A program made the position numbers and the translations under genes. Shown piece after piece: positions 1 through 10,740 of a stretch of DNA of 17,767 nt. Origin of the DNA: Gonium pectorale. Taxonomy: Eukaryota > Chlorophyta > Chlorophyceae > Chlamydomonadales > Volvocaceae. Numbering within the stretch: position 1 is the first letter of the stretch; each line of letters begins with the position of its first letter. Where the stretch lies: positions 557,315-575,081 of the forward strand of contig LSYV01000032.1 of assembly GCA_001584585.1 (NCBI GenBank), given 5' to 3'. The notes beneath the pieces were generated by a model. The model saw only the letters and a list, made by a program, of their open reading frames with translations. It searched no databases and had not been told where the DNA came from.

Positions 1-198
1 ATAACCGCTGGCCGCCTGCTACTGGCCCACACCGGGAGGGCCCGCCTACTCGTCTCCCTCGCCCGTCATGCCCTGTACTATGCGCTCGCACCCCCGGGTG
101 CGTATGACCGTAGAGGCTGCCTTCCGTTTCTTTTTCCACAGGAAAGATGGACACTGATCGGGGAGCAACAGCTCGTTTGCGAGGTGTATTGGTTGTGA
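1..198 (+). CDS. C-terminal end of an unidentified upstream gene (partial, enters from the left edge)
   Basis: Frame 1 is open from the first base to a TGA at 196-198 and gives 65 residues. The translation reads like real coding sequence: a Leu/Ala/Arg-rich helical stretch, then a segment ending QQLVCEVYWL before the stop. A TGTAA signal at 1007-1011 lies about 810 bases beyond the stop, a normal 3' UTR length for Chlamydomonas. I do not recognise the family from this tail. An alternative reading splices out 98-141 (GTGCGT...CCACAG, with a pyrimidine tract) and ends at TAA 241-243. That intron would be only 44 bases, which is very short for this group, so I prefer the unspliced frame. The function is unknown and the gene's start lies outside the window. 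Confidence 0.5.
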   Translation: MTAGRLLLAHTGRARLLVSLARHALYYALAPPGAYDRRGCLPFLFPQERWTLIGEQQLVCEVYWL

Positions 199-1030
199 TT
201 ACTGGAACTACGGTAGCACTTCCTGCTACTAGTGCAACATAAACATGGGGCGTTGAGTGGGAGGCGGATTTCGGCAGGGGAGCGGCCCGGGGCAGAGTGC
301 GGGTCAAAGGTTGGCTCCCTGCGGATTGCACGAGGGCTCTGACTGGACCATTATAGCATCGTATCGGCTGTATCACAATACGGCAGTGTCGAGCAATAAG
401 TGCATGCAGGGGAGAGTGCATGTGTGTGGCAACCTGGCGACGCGTTCTGCATCCAGACGCCTCCGTTTACGAAGAGGCCGCCGTAGACCGCCACCTCCCT
501 TCCGTGAGGGTAGGAAGCCTCCTGATTGGGTTGATTCACTTGATTGCCATGATTCGGCGCACCTGCTCGCCGTAAGACGACACGCGTACTGCCTCCTCGT
601 TCGTACACCAGGTAATATCGCATACTTGCAGCATACGCATGCCACATACAAGAAAGACATGTAGCTGCTGTGCTGGATCACAAACCTCTCTGCTAGCAGC
701 AGAACATATGGCTCGCCCAAAAAAAGGAATCCCGCTGTGGTAGTGCAGTTGTGCGTTGCGGTGGGCAAGGACTGTCGCAGCGCCAACGGTCTCACTCCGC
801 TTTACACTGTACATAGCATAGTTGTCCTTAACAAAGATACGAGCACACTGCTACCAAGAGGAACAGCCGCACGTCTGGGAAGTCTGGGACACGAGGGCGA
901 TTTATCTACTTTCTGGGAAAGTTGTCACTTCTGGTCAACCGCTACGTCTTCGCCCATGTTATGAGCGAGCCAACGTGACGTACCGTGTGGTTAACTGACG
1001 CTACTGTGTAATCTCTGGGACCCCTGAATC
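199..1030 (+). other. Probable 3' UTR of the upstream gene, then a very short intergenic gap
   Basis: This stretch has no convincing coding frame; the short open frames on both strands have no family resemblance and overlap one another. It is less GC-rich than the coding exons and ends with the only plus-strand TGTAA between the upstream stop codon and the kinase gene. The end near 1030 is inferred from the usual 10-20 base distance between TGTAA and the cleavage site. Confidence 0.4.
1007..1011 (+). terminator. TGTAA polyadenylation signal of the upstream gene
   Basis: TGTAA is the standard poly(A) signal of volvocine green algae. This copy follows the stop codon at 198 and precedes the kinase start codon at 1137, so the upstream transcript would end near 1025. 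Confidence 0.5.
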
Positions 1031-1136
1031 GCCATTCTTTCATGGTAGACAACGCACGAATGCTGAGCGAATCCCCGAGAAGCCTGAATGCACACCATAC
1101 AGGACTGTCGGCTTGAAGCGGCCGCGCAGAGCGCTA

Positions 1137-2923
1137 ATGTTCTATCCGTGTCGTTTTGCTTGTCACGTAACGGCTTTAGTGGTAGCGCTGGCCTGCGTTT
1201 CCGGGCGTCTCGCACATGGCAAAGCCATTGTCGTGAGCTCTGGTCGAGGTATGGGCTGTCATGTCTCTAGCGCGGTAAAAACTCAGGACCTACTCACATC
1301 TTCGCGCTCGTCTTTCTCATTCGCTGCAGACTTCGCCTCAGCCCTGGCCGATCCAGGCGTCAATACGTTAATACTTCAAACAGACCTGGCTCTGCGCGAA
1401 AGCGACTGGGAGGGGTCTGTCACACCCATACCCCTGTCGCGCAGCGTGTCGATTGAGGGTAACCGCAGCTCAGCGGCGCTCGCCGGCAGACTTCCAGTCC
1501 TGGACTTCGGGTACCTCCGCGAGAAAGTGCGTGGGGGTGGAAGTAGGGAATGGGGCAGGTGCGTGTTGGCGAGCCCTTAAATCGGCCAGGCGAGGCCCGC
1601 GCAGAGTGCAACGTTTACGTGAGCGGCTTGATGTTGAGCCTGAGCTACGGCAGGAATGCTTTCCTACTAGGCTGTTGGTGGGCTAGGCGTATGTTGCGAG
1701 GCACGTGCACGTTTTCCCCGCGCCCTGCTGCCGGGCGCTGGTCCCTCGGTGACTGCATACTGGTGCCCGCCCCCTCCCCCAGATTCGGCTCGGCGCGGAT
1801 CTGACGCTGAGCCTCCGCAGTGTCGCCATGGTCAAGTTCACAGCCGCCTGGAGCGACTTCAATATCGCCCCGCAGCTGGCTCTGATGGCCAGCTCCGTTC
1901 CGGGCCAAGTGGCCACCCTTGAAATCATTGACTGCCTTGGCACCCTTGGTGAGTACCGGTGCCTACGTGGACTCGTACAGCCGCTCAGCCGTACAGCCGT
2001 ACGTTCTTGCATCATAAATGCTCGCCACATTGCCGACTTTGTGACTGCATATCCTGTAAAGCGGGGTGGGGCTGGGGGCTTCATGGTCACCAGCGGATGA
2101 AGTAAGCGAAGAGCGAGGGTCTGGGTTTGCAGGGGAGGAGTTGAAGTGCAACAGGGGGGGAGGGGTGTGCGTGGGTCGTTGGTTGCTAGGAGGGTCGTTG
2201 GCTGTCCCCTAGCAACGATACGAGCCTTATGTCGGTTTCCGTGGTCGCCTCCAGCACCAAGCCGCCCAGGCGGCCCTCCCCAGGCACACGCACGCCCCTC
2301 ACTCGACCCTCGGGCGGAGGGTCGACGGGCTGAGGTCCAGGTTTCTCTTCCTTGCTACTCGCTGACCCAAAGTGTGTCTTGCGTGCGCTGTTGGCATAAG
2401 TTGCGCTGTTGACGTAAGTACACGCCCCCTCGCTGCGCATACGGACGTCCGCCCTCCTGCAGATCGGTGCTACCCAGCTGACCTGCAGGCGCAGGCAAGT
2501 GCCGCAAGGCCCCATGCGCCCGCCCGCGTCTGCCTGTGTGTCTGCGGCGAATGGTCCCGCGCGCAGCCCGCTGAGGCACCCCGATCGTGCCCAACTCTGA
2601 ATGTCCTCAGACTACTCGGATCGCCTCCGTCAGCGCTGATGAGCGGTCTGTGCCTGCATCGACGGCCATCTTCACACCTTGCCAGCAAATTTTGCTGCTT
2701 GTGTCTCCCCGCACTAATCCCGTCTGAGAGTGGGCAGAGCAGTGGCAAGGCGGGTGGCTGGGCCACGGGCCGCTGGAGTGTAGCCAGCACTATCCGATGT
2801 TGCTGCTGCCAAGCGCGCGAGTTTAACGCGGCACCGTTGGTTGCTTCATTTGTTCCCTCGCGCCGCAACTGCAGGTCGCGACAATAACACCACGTCCCCC
2901 ATGGCTTCCGGGTACGGCATAAT

Positions 2924-2963
<40 letters not shown>

Positions 2964-5900
2964 ACCTATCTATATATCTGCCCAAGCCATGCCATCCCCA
3001 CCCGTGTTTGTGAGCAGGCACGCAGCGCTTCGCCGTGGGACTGCCGCAGCCCGGCTGCGTGAACACCAGCAGCAGCCTGCTGCTGTCCGGCTCCGAAGCT
3101 GCCAGCGTCGTCCCGCTGGAGCGGCGCTGCTGGCAGCAGTTAGGCTTTCTTGAAGACATTGCAGTCCTGGCGTTCGACCTGGACGCCAACCAGAAACAGG
3201 TGCGTGTGCATGTTTTTGGTACACGTATGTGCATATCGTATGTGTGTGTTACATGTATGTGCAGATCGTGTGTGTGTTCGCGACTGCAGGCGTGCGACAT
3301 GTGCACACATCACATCATTGCCTTGAACACGCCGCTATCATTCCCCAACACACACATATTCACATCACAGGTGTACAAGGGATATGGCGGCCATGCCGTC
3401 AACTCAACCTACGTCTGCGCAGAAGAGGTGTCGTACGCATGCGTGGAGGAGCTGGGAACGCTCGGCTGCATGGTCGCGACCGCCAAACGAGACAGCGCAG
3501 AGCTCTCCCCGCCAGGGGGCTCATCGCTGGGCAGCAGCGGCGGCCCGTCTCGTCGGCAGCCGGATGCCCCACCGCCCGCACCAGGCCGAGGGGTGGCTCT
3601 GGGCGGGGGCGGCGGTGGGGATGGTAGCAGCAGCGGTGAAGGGCGTGGCAGCGCGCTGTTGGGGTCCTTGCTGGGAGGCCTGCTGGGAGGTGAGGGGGGC
3701 ATGTTGCAGGGCGAATGCGAGGTGTGTGGTGCGCCCGCGGTCTGGCGGGACGGGGCGTATGGTACGCTGGGGCCGCCCTCCGCTACGTACCTATCTGCAT
3801 GTCGGGTCCGGCGCACACACCGTCCACTCTCGCACCGGAGATGTGTTGTTGTGCTGAGGCCCAGGCGGAATCATGGCTGCGTCAAACCACCGGGGCAGAG
3901 TCAGGGGCTCGGGCCATGCAGGGCACACCCCTGCCAGCGCCCCGCCCTGGTCCGCAACAGAGCTGTGCCGTCGTGTTCAGCGCACCTTAAGCTTCCTCAT
4001 CCCAGACTGACTCCCGGCTATGATGGCTGGTTGCAGGCGCCGCGCTGGTCGCCGCAGCGGTGACCTTGGGCGTCGTCACACTGCGCCGCCGGCGGGGGCT
4101 GACGGCGGCGGGGCACACGGCTGGCAAGGAGGCACACAAGGCAGACAGCGGCCGCCGCCCCGGCGCGCATGGGACCACGGGGGTTGCCGCAAAGGCGGGG
4201 CAGCACGTGGACGCCCTGGAGCAGTGCAGGTGAGGGCGGGGGGCGGCTGCACCGGCGTCAAGCACGCGCTGGCGTGGACACGGGCAGGCTGGGCAAAAGG
4301 GAGAGTCCCGTGTCGGATGCGAGACGTGCGTGCCGTACCGTGGCGTGCCGTACCGTACCACGCCATCCATGATGTGACATGACATGCTGTCGCTGCTTTT
4401 GTTCGACACGCCCGCACGGGGTCGAGTGGAGTGGTTTCGAAAATGTTCACAAGAGGCAGGGGGGTGACGAGACGCCCTACGTGCCGCTGCCCTGCGCTGC
4501 GAGCGAGAGCGGTTACACGAGCCGCACCAGCGCGCCGCGCTCTTGCTTACGAGGCCGTGCTTTAGTTGGATTGGGATGAGATGTGTTCATTGCCGCCCGC
4601 CCGGAAACCCGAACATAACAACCCAGCAGGAGCGCGGGAATGGGGCGTGAGGCTGCGTCCACCACCCAGTTAGACTTCTCACCGGTGCCGTCGGGGAATG
4701 CGGCCCCCGTGCCCTTGATCACAGTAACGGTGGCAGATAAAGCGACGGGGCGGGCCGCAGCGGCTGCACCCTCACGGGGTAAGGCGGGATAGGGCAATGG
4801 GGCGGCAGCTGTTGCGGTGATGGCTGCGGCGACAGCAGTGGACATGCGTCCCTTTATCAACCGTTAAGCTCGCCAGCAGACGCAAGGCCATAAACAGCCA
4901 TGAACAGCTCCATTGCCCGCTGCCCATCCACGCGTTGCTGCCGCTGCTGTGCTCGTGACCTGCTCCCACCGCCATTCGCCCGCAGCCGTGTTCGGTGCCT
5001 CGCCCGCCGTCCCTCGGCCGGCTCCCTCCGCCTCCGCCTCCGCCTATGCCGCCGTCATCAGCTCACTCACACCGCCACGTGCCGACGTGCCGCTCGACGT
5101 GCGGCCCGGCCCCGCCGGCGAGGTGACGCTGCTGCCCACGGTCCTTGGCAAGGGCGGCTTCGGGCGGGTGGTGGAGGGGCTGTACCAAGGCGAGATCGTA
5201 GCGGTGAAGCTCATCCTGGACCTGTCCCTCGACACGTGGGGCCTGCCCGCGCATGCGGCGACAGCGACAGCAAAACTGGCCCAAGGCGCCAAAACCGGCG
5301 GCCGCCTGGCGTCGGATGACGAGGATGCTGCCAAACGCAATCTTGAGGATACGGGTAAAGAAAAGGATGAGGACACGGATGAGGGTAAGGACAACCAAGC
5401 GGGTGCTGGAGGTGTGGATGCAGTGGCGGGGGCGCGGGAGGGCAGCGCGGGCAGCGGCCCACACGCCCATACGCCCACAGGTCCACACGCCTGTGACAAG
5501 GACCGCAGAGCGGCGGAGGACCAGGGCGGAGGCGGAGGCGCGGGGGGAGGCAGGCCTGACGCAGAGGCTGGGCGGGCGGGGGCTATGGGGACCGTGGTGG
5601 CGCAGCTGCCTGCGGCGCTGACGCAGGAGGTGGCGGTGCTGAGCCGCTGCCACCACCCCAACATCGTGACCCTGCTGGCGGCCTGCCTCACGCCGCCGCG
5701 GCTGTGCCTGGTCATGGAGCGCTGCGAGACCAGCCTGGACAAGCTGCTGTACGGACGGCCCGGTCAGCTGCTGCCAATGGAGCAGGTGCGACGACCCGTG
5801 GGTCTCCTCTGGCCCGCCACAGCACGCCCGACCCGCGACCCATGGGCTTCCTTTGGCCCGCCACAGCACGCCCGACCCGCGACCCATGGGTCTCCTCTGG

Positions 5901-8900
5901 CCCGCCACAGCACGCACGAATCTCGATCCATGGGTCGCCTCTGGCCCCACGCCCGACCCGCAACCCATGGGTCGCCTCTGGCCCCGCCACAGCACGTGCG
6001 AGGGGTGCCAGCACCCCAGCGTGAAGTTCTTAGGGGATCACTTGCCAGGTTGGGCTTAGGGTGCCTGGTCTGCCGACTATCCTTTCGCTCGCTGTCCTTG
6101 TGCACAACTGTTTAAGCACGATGTTACGCATACGAAACACACGACGGGTGCCGTGCTTTGCCCCTGTGTAAACCCAGGGACCCCTGGCGCACTGTGTCCA
6201 CTACTCCGGTATCACCCCCGTATCCTCCCATGCCCAACCTGCGGTCGCGGCAGGTCCTGTCCATTGCGTTGGACGTGGCCCGCGGCCTCGAGTACCTGCA
6301 CCCCACTGTCGTGCACCGCGATCTCAAGCCGGCGTGAGTCCGTAGGTGTGGGGTTTAACGTATGCCTCTCAACAATGTGGACACCTTTCCTACTTGTATT
6401 GCTAAGCTGTCAGTTGTTAGTTCCCGACTCTCGCATTCCCGCTTCAGCCCCCCTTCGGTCTGAGCAGTCTCCCCTCCCTCCAAACGGACGTGGACATGTC
6501 GCTGTGCCATGCCAGCTTCCTGGCCTGTGTCTGTGCCTGTGTCTGTGTCTGTGGCTACGCTGTGCACAAGCTGAGTCGCGGGAAGCTGCCCTGCCCCTCC
6601 CCCTCCTGCCCGCTCCCGCCCCCCGCAGCAACGTGTTGGTCAACCACCCGGGCGGCCCCAACATGGTGGCCAAGGTGGCGGTGAGCAGCCAGGGGACTGG
6701 GGACTGGCGCCGTGGCGGTTTCAGAGCCAGTGAATGGAATTGAGGGATACGTACGCGATCATTTTCTGTACGACGGCATCGTCCGTCCATTGTGCACCGT
6801 ACGTATGAATGTGCTGCGTGCGATCCGTACTGGTCAACGTTAGGCAGCTCCCGAGGCGAAACGGCCGCCCGACTTCACCGCAGCCGCGACTGCCTCCAGC
6901 TCCTTGCTTGCTTATCTTTCACGGTGCAGGACTTTGGCCTCTCACGGCTGCGCGATACGGTCGTGGTCGCGACGGCCAACCCCGAGGTGGGGACGCCCGA
7001 GTTCATGGCCCCAGGTGGGTGCGTTGCGGCGATGCGGCAGTCGACGCTCTGCACGGGTGCACAGGCGGGAGTTGGGGAGTTGAGGCGCAACCTTTTGTTG
7101 CGAGCATTGCCGGGCGGTGCGGCGTGAGGGCGAGGTTTGGCTACGTGACGAGGTGACTTGCGGCACGTATGTGGATGCACCGGGGGCGGGGCGGTGACGG
7201 GCGCTGCTCGGTTGGTGTTGTTGTTCAGTAGACTCTTGCGCCTTGCCCTTGCCCGTCCCCACAGAGCTCTACGCGGTGCCGAACAACATCGTCACCAACA
7301 AGGTCGATGGTGAGTAAGCGAGTGGATGCTTCGTTCCCGACGCCGCACTCCCACAGTGCGCACAGCAGCGGGCGCCAGCATCACTCCTTGCACCCGGGAC
7401 TGGACGCACCGTTGCTGGAGTCGTGCAGTTTGAAAGCAGGCGCTCAGAAAGCACACGTGCAGGCGCCCACCGGCACTCGCCACTTCAATGCAAACCCGTG
7501 TTCGTTTGTTTGTTGCGCGCACCGCCCGGCTGCTGCAACGCTTGCCTGTTGGGGAACTGCGAGGGACGCGGGGCTTCAAGGCCGGCCGTTCCGCATGCAC
7601 CGATACGATACGTCTGCTGTAAAACCAAGATCCATTCTTGAGTCACGCCTGTCGCCGGCCCCCGTAGCCGTGACTCACACTTGCCTGTCACCGCTCGGCA
7701 TCGCTGACGAGCCCCCGCTCCCCGTCCCCGGCCCCCTCCCCGGTGCCATTGCTGCCGTGGTCCACGCAGTCTACAGCTTCGGCGTGCTGCTATGGGCCAT
7801 GCTGTCCGGGAGGCGGCCCTGGGAGGTGCGTGGCCGGCCCGTGGGTCGGTCCTTCGCCCAGCGGGTGCACATTCCGTCTGGTATTACGACTTGGTGGTAT
7901 GAACGGGGCTTGGCAAGCGGGCGAGGGGTGAAGGCGGAGGAAGGTGGGTGGGGGTGGAGCATCTGGCACTGGAATTGTGTACGCGGGTGGCGGGGGCCGG
8001 GGTACGTAAGTACACGCCAGGGAAAGGGCGTGGCGGCACTGGCGCTGTGCTTGGCCTTGCCGGGCCGCAGGCCGCCTGGCCCCGGAGCCCCAAGTATCCC
8101 ATGGAATCCGCGCCCGACCGACTGACTGCCGGCCCGGCCCCCTTATCTCCCCCGCGCGCTGCCTACGTCCCACCAGGGGATGCCCATGGTCGTCATTGCG
8201 GTTCGGTGAGCGGCCATCTGGTGGTGAGGGGTGTGATGAGATCAAGGGGGCAATGGGGCGCAGCACGGGGCACCGAACCGCGGTACGGCAGGGCTGAACG
8301 AGCTGTGTGGAGGCGGATGCTCGTTGGTTCGTGGGCACGGGGGCTGTGCGTTGGGCACGGGAGGGGAGGTTTGCGGCGAGCTGGGCGGGGCACCTCCCAG
8401 CATAACGGCACGGCATGCTCGCTGGAAGCGCACCCGCCTTTGTGACCACCCGCCCTTCGCTGGCAGCACAGTCGCCCCCCATAGTCAGCCATACCTCAGC
8501 TCTTATAGCCCACCTCTGGCTGAGAACCCATGTCCTCCCTCTCCCTCTTCGGTGAGTTTTGTTCCTTGCACTAAGAGAGAACGAGATGTGTCTTGTATTC
8601 CTTGTTGCGCATGCGGAGGGTTACCATGTACCGCGAGCGGCCCGACATGGGGGACATCCCAGCCGACCGCCGACCGCGCAAGCTGGAGCGCCTCGTACGG
8701 CAGTGCTGGGACTCGGTTCCGGAGCGGCGGCCCGCTGCCGCCGAGCTCGTCAAGGCGCTGCTGCTGGTACAGGAGCAGGTGCGTGTACGGCAGGGTACGG
8801 CATACGGCAGATGTGCTGCACAATCCTGGGCAGGGTGGGCGGCGCCGCAAGACTGTGCGTGAGCCATGCGCAGCATGGTTTGTTAGACGAGAGAGGTGCG

Positions 8901-9697
8901 CAGGATCCGCGGCGTCGAACTTGCAGCTCGGGCAGGTCGAGGGGCAGCAGGCTGTGTTTAACGCCCAACGTGGGGGAGGTTGCTTGCCTGGTTGGGGGGG
9001 GGGGGGGCTGGGTCAAGTCGGGTCGGGCGCCGCCCGGCTGCGCGGCTCTGGGAACTACGTGTGGGTTGACCCAACCCGAGGCACGAAACAGGCCCGCTGG
9101 TCACATGGGGTGCGACGGAGCAGGGATCGGGGGTGGTGTGGAAGGTACGACAGGGCGGCGGGGCGATTGCCGCCTCTTGTCGGCGGGCATTGCCTCGTTG
9201 TGCGCCTGTGCCGATACTCGTCCCGTTCAATCCTCTGCGCTGAGCTGAGAGCATTGCGTGCCTCCACGCCCGGCCGCTGGCTTGTGAACGCTGCAGATGG
9301 CGCGGAGGGCGGGCTGAGCCGATGGTGGACGATGCGCAGGAAGGGGTGACACCAGTCTGACAAGATGCTGGTGAGGGCGGCGGCGCCCGCGCTGGAGGAC
9401 GCGCCGTCGGACGACACTGACGGCGCAGCTGCGCTGGGACCGCTGCGCGCTTGTTCGATAGATGCGGGAGAGTGCGCGTCGCTGTCCGTCGCCAGCACCA
9501 GCAGCGGTGGGAAGGGGGATAGCAGCCGCGGACCACCTCCTGGGGTCTGGGTCTGGGTCTGTCGTGGGGGCGCTGTCTGGGTGCGAAGATGTGATGTAGA
9601 GCCGCGCCGTCCACCCTGCGCTGCTGGGGCTCCGGGTGGATTGTGGCCTGGTGCGTTGGCCACGCTTTTGCTATCAGGTTCATGGGTGCTTAGATAA
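1137..9697 (+). CDS. Receptor-like TKL protein kinase, single-pass membrane protein, 15 exons
   Basis: Predicted surface receptor kinase. Exons: 1137-1526, 1783-1948, 3018-3199, 3371-3689, 4037-4229, 4630-4778, 4986-5785, 6254-6333, 6629-6680, 6930-7014, 7265-7309, 7770-7825, 8177-8205, 8619-8778, 9356-9697; 3048 nt, 1015 residues, every splice phase compatible. Start 1137 is chosen because it gives a good signal peptide (1 to about 28). The ectodomain carries N-glycosylation sequons at N109, N201 and N257 and Cys-containing motifs (CWQQLGFL, YVCAEE, YACVEELGTLGC) shared, as I recall, with an expanded Chlamydomonas receptor-kinase family. A Gly-rich linker and membrane span (about 341-368) precede RRRRG. 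Kinase about 516-902: GKGGFG loop, K541, E681, HRD with D756, N761, DFG at 778, APE at 804-806, DVYSFG, CWD..PERRP. TKL by similarity. All motifs needed for activity are present. The ligand is unknown. Least certain are the exon 14 acceptor (GAG) and the last exon. Confidence 0.88.
2182..2216. repeat. Short inverted repeat in kinase intron 2
   Basis: GTTGCTAGG at 2182-2190 is the exact reverse complement of CCTAGCAAC at 2208-2216, with a 17-base spacer. It could form a 9-bp hairpin in the pre-mRNA. No function can be assigned. Confidence 0.6.
2925..2960. repeat. (CCTG)9 tetranucleotide microsatellite
   Basis: Nine perfect CCTG units lie in kinase intron 2, about 55 bases before the acceptor. 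The tract is pyrimidine-rich on the transcribed strand and close to the 3' splice site, so its length could affect splicing; that is an inference. Confidence 0.95.
5794..6000. repeat. 44-bp minisatellite at the start of kinase intron 7
   Basis: About 4.6 head-to-tail units begin eight bases after the exon 7 donor: 5794-5837, 5838-5881, 5882-5925, a shortened unit 5926-5962, and a partial unit 5963-6000. Each starts ACCCATGGG or a one-base variant, followed by a CTCTGGCCCGCCACAGCACG-type core. The unit length is not a multiple of three and the array lies inside an intron, so the open frames crossing it on both strands are chance products of GC-rich repeats. Confidence 0.92.
6525..6554. repeat. 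CTGTGT/CTGTGC microsatellite in kinase intron 8
   Basis: Five imperfect units of CTGTGT type sit upstream of the pyrimidine-rich stretch that leads to the exon 9 acceptor at 6626-6628. No further role is apparent. Confidence 0.8.
8994..9007. repeat. Run of 14 G in kinase intron 14
   Basis: An uninterrupted G14 tract lies on the sense strand of the last intron. Such runs are mutable and prone to sequencing-length error; this one does not touch the reading frame. Confidence 0.95.
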
Positions 9698-10740
9698 GCA
9701 CGCTGTGTCTTTAGTCATAGCGGACTGCGGTCTGCCCCATTTCGCCGCCGCGTTGCTTGAGTGATGCTTGATGAAGAATCCGCTGTTTTTCCTTCATATA
9801 GTCCTCGGCACTGGCGTGCTGAGAAAACCGCTGAAGATGAGCTTGCATCGCCCCATTGTTTCGAAGACCGGCTCGCGCCGCTTGCGAAACCGGTCATCAC
9901 TTGTGTGGCAATGTGAAGTTTCCGCCACGTGTGTGCTTCATGGACACCTTGCCAAAGACCCGTTCGGGGCACTGCAGTTGTTCAACTGGTCCTGGAGCTT
10001 CGTTGTCGGCGGCTGCGGCATGTGTCTGGAAATGCTCAGGTTACGCCGCTGTAGCATTGGGGAGGCCCGGGCGACGTGGAGGGAAGCCGCTGAAGCTGGT
10101 TTACCCCTCCAGATTACAACTGCTGCGCTGCTATTGTGCGCTGCTGTTGTGTTATGTTTTCTTGTGTAGGGAATAAACAGCGTTGCAAGCCGACGAGAGG
10201 TGTGAGGAATGGACACGCAAGCGGCACATTTGCTGCTGCCGCGGTGCTGGTTTCGTCGGTTAGGGCCCCGCTGAGGTGTTGGGCCGTCCGCTTGGGGTCC
10301 CCTCGCTGGGGTCTGTTTGGGTCGGTCAGTGCGGTGAGCGTTGCCTGGGTCCCTCCCTTCGGAGTTGGACGGCGTGTGGTCCCGGGTGCTAGGCCGCAAA
10401 CTCGGGTTGACGATCGGCTGCGGTAGCCTTCTATGGCCTCATTCCCATTTCGCTACCGTCCTTTGTGCGTGCTCCATCTCCATATTCATCGCGTCGTGTC
10501 GTGGCTGGTGGGTCGGTTGTTCCTCTGTGGAAAGGGTGTGCGAGCGGGGATGTACGTTTTGTGTGCTTTGTCGCATGCCCACACATGCTGATGGTTGACT
10601 GCGCACTGGTCTTCTGCCGCCTGATTTCTGTTTTCCTGTTGTCCTGGCCCCTGCGCCCGTGTGTTCTGTTGGCCCTCGATGACGTTACGGTGCGATTGCT
10701 TCCTGCGCCGACCCGGCAGAGGGGGATGGGGGCGGCAACA
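9698..10740 (+). other. Probable 3' UTR and downstream DNA of the kinase gene
   Basis: After the TAA at 9695-9697 the plus strand becomes rich in G and T, which is typical of 3' UTRs in this group. None of the open frames on either strand has a recognisable motif. No TGTAA occurs on the plus strand between 9698 and 12666. AATAAA at 10172-10177 is present but is not the usual signal in these algae, so the transcript end cannot be placed. Confidence 0.35.

Larger units (their letters stand above)
1949..3017 (+). other. Long intron 2 of the kinase gene (1069 bases)
   Basis: The donor is G|GTGAGT and the acceptor TGAGCAG. Both flanking exons are phase 1 and join as Gly186 within a continuous ectodomain reading. 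It is the longest intron in the gene and holds a short inverted repeat and a CCTG microsatellite. A mini-exon at 2463-2494 would also fit phase at its 5' side, but it would need a GC donor and nothing requires it. Confidence 0.7.

Noticed and set aside
2463..2494. Possible extra kinase mini-exon within intron 2
   Set aside because: It would need a GC donor at its end, and the ectodomain reads continuously without it when exons 2 and 3 are joined directly.
2470..3306. Minus-strand 278-codon frame
   Set aside because: It covers the CCTG microsatellite and overlaps kinase exon 3 on the other strand; its Gly-Arg-Gln-Ala repeat is just the microsatellite translated.
3229..3370. TG-rich direct repeats in kinase intron 3 as a functional element
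   Set aside because: Ordinary TG-rich low complexity with only two imperfect copies; noted in the intron finding but not as a separate feature.
5044..5995. Minus-strand open frames of 232 and 310 codons over kinase exon 7 and the minisatellite
   Set aside because: They overlap an exon with clear kinase motifs on the plus strand, and their repeats come from the 44-bp minisatellite.
10172..10177. AATAAA as the kinase poly(A) signal
   Set aside because: Volvocine algae use TGTAA almost exclusively, so a single AATAAA in 3 kb is likely chance; mentioned only as a weak candidate.
9938..10399. Minus-strand 153-codon frame opposite the GT-rich region
   Set aside because: Its Pro/Arg/Ser/Thr-rich composition is what the complement of a GT-rich 3' UTR gives; no motif, no TGTAA context, and it lies across the expected kinase UTR.
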